Source: Bradysia coprophila (Eukaryota; Arthropoda; Insecta; Diptera; Sciaridae). From it: 64,000 nucleotides of DNA. Positions 59,531-64,000 of the stretch are shown here, piece by piece (position 1 is the stretch's first letter; every line of letters starts with the position of its first letter). The position numbers and the translations under genes were made by a program. Below the pieces are notes generated by a model, which had not been told where the DNA came from, searched no databases, and was given only the letters and a program-made list of their open reading frames with translations. The stretch covers positions 4,630,988-4,694,987 of the forward strand of contig NW_023503372.1 in the NCBI RefSeq assembly GCF_014529535.1. Direction: 5' to 3'.

Positions 59531-60060
59531 AATAGTTATTTTCATGTGTCGGGGCCGAAAATGAGGGATTTTCGAGATTTTTCTCGGGTTTTCGACCCCT
59601 TACATGAAAATTTTTTTGAGTATCTGTTTTGGACGTTTGATTTTAGGCACTTTCGCATGTAGCCCTCACTTCGTTCGGGCTACAACTCGCGAAATTGCCT
59701 AAAATCAAACGTCCAAAACAGATACACAAATAACTATTGTGTATCTGTTTTGGACGATTGTTTCGCTTTTTCATGTGTCGGGGCCGAAAATGAGGGAGTT
59801 TCGATATTTTTCTCAGGTTTTCGACCCCTTACATGAAAAATTTTTTGAGTATCTGTTTTGGACGATTGATTTTAGGCACTTTCGCATGTAGCCCTCACTT
59901 CGTTCGGGCTACAACAAGCGAAATTGCCTAAAAACAATCGTCCAAAACAGATACACAAATAACTATTGTGTATCTCAAAAAATTTTGTTTGTAGGGGCCG
60001 AAAAACCGAGAAAAATCTTAAAACTCCCTCATTTTCGGCCCCGACACAAGAAAATCTATT
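59531..60060. repeat. Tandem pair of palindromic units, 228-bp period
   Basis: TTTTCATGTGTCGGGGCCGA begins at 59539 and again at 59767. Each unit contains an inverted pair GTATCTGTTTTGGACG / CGTCCAAAACAGATAC around a loop with GCCCTCACTTCGTTCGGGC, and edges AATAGTTATT/AATAACTATT. A further inverted GGGGCCGAAAA / TTTTCGGCCCC pair closes the cluster at about 59993-60045. Related to the foldback cluster at 2110-2775. Confidence 0.8.
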
Positions 60061-61824
60061 ATGTTTGAGCTTCAGTTTCGAAACATCATTTCCCTAAAAG
60101 GGAAAACCAAAGCACCTGAGGTTTTATCACGTCAAATAGAGTGGTATTTTGATACCAATAATACCATTAGCAGCCCTAATGGAAATCTTGCAGTCACATG
60201 AAGAAAAACAAGGTATGGAAATATTTGCATACTTAGATTAAAGTATAAAGTCGTATAAAGTAGAAAACCTTAAAAACTATTCACATTCACTCAATGTCAC
60301 CATTGAAATATGCGAAATATTCATACACTGTTATTGTATCTGTTTATTTTTCTGTTTAAGCAACTTAGGCCAACCAAGACTCAAAACAAATCGAGTGTGA
60401 TAAAAGAAATTCAATTGTGGAACTTATAAACTAATTTTCTATCGAGAGGTAACGGTAATAATGTGGGTAGGATCAATTAAAAAAATTCTGATTTTAAATA
60501 CCGACATACCTCGCCATGTGAAGGGACATGATGTTACGTAAATATGTCATTGAAATGATTTTTTAATGGGTGTTGTATTTAGTAAAGACACGAGAGAACT
60601 GTGGATTTTCTTTAATATAACTACATGTTATTGATACTACTTCGTCACGGTGAGGCTGAACCAATTTTTTTCGAAGCACCTTTCGATTGAGCTGTAGTAA
60701 AATATAACCGCATTTTTTGGTATATTTTAGAAATATTAAAGTTTTCAGAATGACTATTAGACAGCTTTGCCCTAGGCAACCACTGACCAGAGTGATTTTT
60801 CTTTCCTTTTTTGATTCTATTGTGATAAACTCATCTCAAAATACTTACCAATATTACCATGCGACTCTATGTGAGTTACCACACATTTCATGAGAACTCC
60901 TGCTACTTAAAAATAGAGTCAAAATTACACGGACTTGCTTTTCAGTAGAAAAAGTTTCATGGAGGTAATTTCTTCTAACTACGAGCAATGCCCACCCAAT
61001 TTCTATTTCCTATTTCTAGTTGTTCAGTGTATACGAACTCGAACATCTCGAAAAAAAATTCGTTCAGCTTGTCCGTTAACATCGTGTATGTCAATAAAAC
61101 AAATTTAATACCGGCATATTTTCAATTAAATGATATTTGATCAGATGGTAAAACGACTAAAGTCGTGTGCGTTTCACTAGGGAGTAGAAGTAATGCAATG
61201 ACATAAAAGTAAGATAGACAGTAATTACGCAGACAAAAACGTGAAACAAAAGTAAAATCAAGCAAACCACTTCAAAATGTAAAATGGTCAGTAAGCCGCC
61301 TTTATTTTAGTTACGAGCCCTGGCTTCATCTCTTTCAAGTACACCTTTGCGTGACTCGCTTTTCTTTTACAGTGCTCGTAGCTGGCAGCGGGCTCTACAC
61401 TGACCTTTTTATTTTATGCATCGTAGTGGATTTTTTAAAAGTGGTTTGCTTTAAATTTTAGCAAATGAGTAGTTTCTCACTTTTATTTGAATCGCTAGAT
61501 ACATAGTCATATAATGGAAAAATCATGTCAAGCAAGGGCACTAGGGAAAGGATTTCGGTATAAACGATTTCGGTAGTACCGGTAATACCGGGATCCCGAT
61601 TGCCGGTTTCGGAGCTAACGATATCGGTTTTTACTAAAAAAATAAATTTTCAAAATCGATAAATATTCACATGAAATGATACGAAAATTCAAGCATATCT
61701 GGTTTCAAAATCAAAATCGCTAGCTATATGCAAAATTTGTGTCTGCGTGACGTACAATACAATTAAAGAAGACCATAAATAAAGCACGATTTTGTCACTA
61801 ACCTAATTGTTGGTAGTCGTTATA
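60061..61824. other. Intergenic; weak inverted repeat at 61258-61452
   Basis: CAAGCAAACCACTTCAAAAT near 61258 and AAAAGTGGTTTGCTT near 61438 pair, with inner AATGGTCAGT / ACTGACC blocks, so a degraded MITE of about 195 bp is likely. TTTCGGTA-type words at 61553-61630 may belong to the 5' end of the hAT element. No gene seen. Confidence 0.5.
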
Positions 61825-63385
61825 ATGGAACCAATTAAATCAGAGAACGTTTTAATTCTTAAAACGAATTTCGTTGAGGTTTCGGAGAAAAAAGACGACG
61901 TAACATCGGTGTGGCATTATTTTTTAAGAAGTGATGATAAAAAGTTAGGCCAATGTAAAGTGCCTAGTTGTAAAAAGATTATAATGTGTGAAGGTGGATC
62001 GACAACTGGATTGACAACCCATCTACGCACCATTCATAAAATTGATTTGAAAAAGATTCGAGAGGAAAGGAATCCAAAAAGAGGTGAGATTAATGAAAAT
62101 CAATATCCGAGACCACGACCAACCACCTAACGATTTATGTTTCGAGACTTCAGATGAATTTGTTCAAATTACTCAGAGAATTTTTTTCTCTTGAATTTAT
62201 AGAAAATGATATTGGTATTGGAAACCAGTCCAAAATCGACGGATTCTTTTCGCCGAGAACCAAAAAGCCATTGGATGAAGTTGTAAGTACGCTGGTGGCG
62301 AAAGACGGTTTAACGTTCAACATTTTCGAAAAATCTGAAGAGCTGCGCGCATCGTTGAAAGCTCGGGGCTACATTATCCCGAAGACTGCCAAATCCTTCA
62401 AAAAGTTGACGATCGATTACTCTAAAAAAGTTCGTCAACATCAGAAGCAGGTTATAAAGGGTTTGGTAGCGAAAGGCGAAAGATTTTGTACGACGTTTGA
62501 CGAGTGGACGTCACTAAGGAATAGGAGATATATAAATCTCATTCTTCACGGGAAGGATTCTGAAATATGGAATCTTGGTATGATACGCATCCGAAAGTCA
62601 TTAACATCAGAAAAGTGTTTGGAATTGGTCGAAAAGAGACTGCAAAAATACGACTTGTCAATGAAGAAACACATCATTTGCATATTTACAGACGGTACGT
62701 CTGTTATGACGAAAATCACGAAAATTGGCCCAGCCTATCAGCAACTTTGTTATGCGCATGGTATCCAGCTGGCTGTAATTGATGTTCTGTACAAGAAACA
62801 AAAGAAAAATGATGCAGCAACTGCAAATGAAACACCTGAATCTGACGATTCAAATTCGGACTCGGATATGGAATTGGATAATGAAGATGGGGAGACGGAC
62901 AGTGACGAAGAAATCGATGTTGATGCCAAGGATGTAGTTGAAACAGCTAATGACGCTGACAATGCAAATGATGACGACGCTGAAGACTTTAATGGCATTG
63001 TTGTGGTGGACGACTCTCTTGAAGACACTTCCGCAGAACTGTCAGAGGACCTTAAGCCGATAATAGACAAAGTTCGGAAGATTGTCAAAACGTTTAGAAA
63101 TTCTCCAAAAAAAACGAAAAACTTCAGAGGTACGTGAAGGCCGATTTCAACAAAGAACAACAACTGATTCTCGACACAAAGACTCGATGGAGTAGTTTGG
63201 CCATGATGATGAGGAGATTCTACGACATTCGAAATTGCATCAAAAAGGCGTTAGTCGACATTGAGTCGAACCATTTATTGGAGGACTGCGAAGTGACGGC
63301 CATATCAGAAACAGTCGCCGCATTGGAGCCAATACATCCCGCTGTCGCAGAGATTCAAATTTGATTGCGGCCGACGCGACGATCA
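61825..63385 (+). pseudogene. hAT transposase gene with BED zinc finger, degraded
   Basis: Exon 1 (61825-62083) encodes a BED finger: VWHYFLRSD, Cys pair CKVPSC and HLRTIH. An intron with GTGAGAT donor and TTTTTTTCTCTTGAATTTATAG-like acceptor joins exon 2 at 62203, restoring the frame into GNQSKIDGFFSPRTK. Exon 2 has hAT RNase-H-like landmarks: TTFDEWTSLRNRRY (first catalytic Asp), FTDGTSVMTK (second Asp), and CYAHGIQLAV (CxxH). An acidic insert follows. Near 63110 an A8 run appears one base short of the frame needed to continue into LQRYVKADFNKEQ, and after 63360 the frame is lost again. The C-terminal dimerisation domain (hATC) with the third acidic residue is absent, so the copy is inactive. 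Terminal repeats were not identified with confidence. Confidence 0.85.
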
Positions 63386-64000
63386 TCTTTACCTTACCTT
63401 ACCACACTTTATACGTGTCAGATGTAATTTTTTTCCTCAGTGTGGTGGTATGACACAGAGTAGTAGTTTGTACACCAATGTGTATATATGTAGGTAGAGT
63501 CAATTTTTATTGCAACAGTAACAATAGTCCTTGTCAGCAATAGTTTCCGTATGAGGGAATTTATAACGTTTGATACAAGAATGAACTTGTTACACCAAGG
63601 TGTGCACAAGTGTTCAAGTCAACAGGCAATCTATATTGAACTTCCCTTCCCCTGTGTTGTCGCGAGACGTATGCCCACCTAAAGTCTTTTAGTCTTTAGG
63701 TTAAAGAATATTTATTTATCGTTTAGCTCGTAATTATCAGAAGTCCTTTAGGACTGAACATTAGGACTGAACTTTATTAGGTGAAACCGCCACCAAAGTT
63801 GAAAATCAATAACAAATTCAACATATTTGTGACATTATGCTCGGTACGGTATACAACGAATGATTCATTGAGAAAGTATAACTTCGAGAGTATAATTTCA
63901 ATAGTCTATGCCAAACCACTTTGACTAATGATGGCATTTTAAAGGTCCTTAATAGTGGTGATTTTATGACTATTTTATTTTGCCGGAAACGTGCACACAT
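63386..64000. other. Intergenic, nothing recognised
   Basis: No gene or repeat structure recognised to the end of the window. Confidence 0.5.

Noticed and set aside
62750-63163. Ser-rich 137-codon minus-strand frame
   Set aside because: Antisense of the acidic Asp/Glu region of the hAT transposase.

Overview
The window looks like nuclear DNA of a dipteran insect. The base composition is AT-rich, genes have short GT-AG introns (about 50-80 bp) mixed with a few multi-kilobase ones, and the protein set is clearly insect: a ZAD-type C2H2 zinc-finger protein, the fly proteolipid M6, an insect SLC7A4-like transporter and a fatty acyl-CoA reductase. Density of small inverted-repeat elements is very high. 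A nematoceran fly (for example a fungus gnat or midge) is my inference; nothing in the window fixes the species.

Seven host genes can be reconstructed exon by exon with compatible splice phases, plus one gene of unknown function. From left to right: Poc1 (+, 9534-10795), a centriolar WD40 protein; Atox1 (-, 13152-16564), a copper chaperone with a 9-nt first coding exon; Cdk12 (-, 19577-24183), the RNA polymerase II CTD kinase; a ZAD/C2H2 zinc-finger gene (+, 29980-31819); M6 (-, 35136-39688), a four-pass proteolipid; lipoyl synthase (+, 45527-46894); an SLC7A4-type amino-acid transporter (-, 48262-50496) with a 24-nt internal exon; an unidentified two-exon gene (-, 53954-54744); and a fatty acyl-CoA reductase (-, 56690-58725) whose first coding junction does not splice in frame with a GT-AG intron. 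A degraded hAT transposase gene lies at 61825-63385. The genes are functionally unrelated and there is no sign of clustering by pathway.

The intergenic DNA and long introns are dominated by foldback structures. Four larger elements have inverted arms built from short tandem repeats, a different repeat word in each (1302-1627, 42471-45183, 50928-53237, 54892-56192). A 1.35-kb near-palindrome sits in the Atox1 intron. Smaller MITEs include a 1.43-kb hAT-like element with a perfect 8-bp target duplication (3842-5271), pairs of related copies (29009-29315 with 33979-34180; 8231-8356 with 25049-25169), and a foldback pair of tRNA-derived sequences (6548-6790). Two tandem arrays, 42 bp (near 11149-11280) and 43 bp (near 36281-36468 and 37556-37664), share the same architecture: a palindromic core followed by AGCCACA. 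They appear to be diverged members of one satellite-like family, and I rate this, with the tandem-armed foldbacks, as the most interesting non-genic content.

One fossil retroelement fragment (33356-33905) carries a domain normally found behind a reverse transcriptase. No rRNA, intact tRNA or CRISPR array was seen. All splice sites are by eye and unsupported by transcripts.
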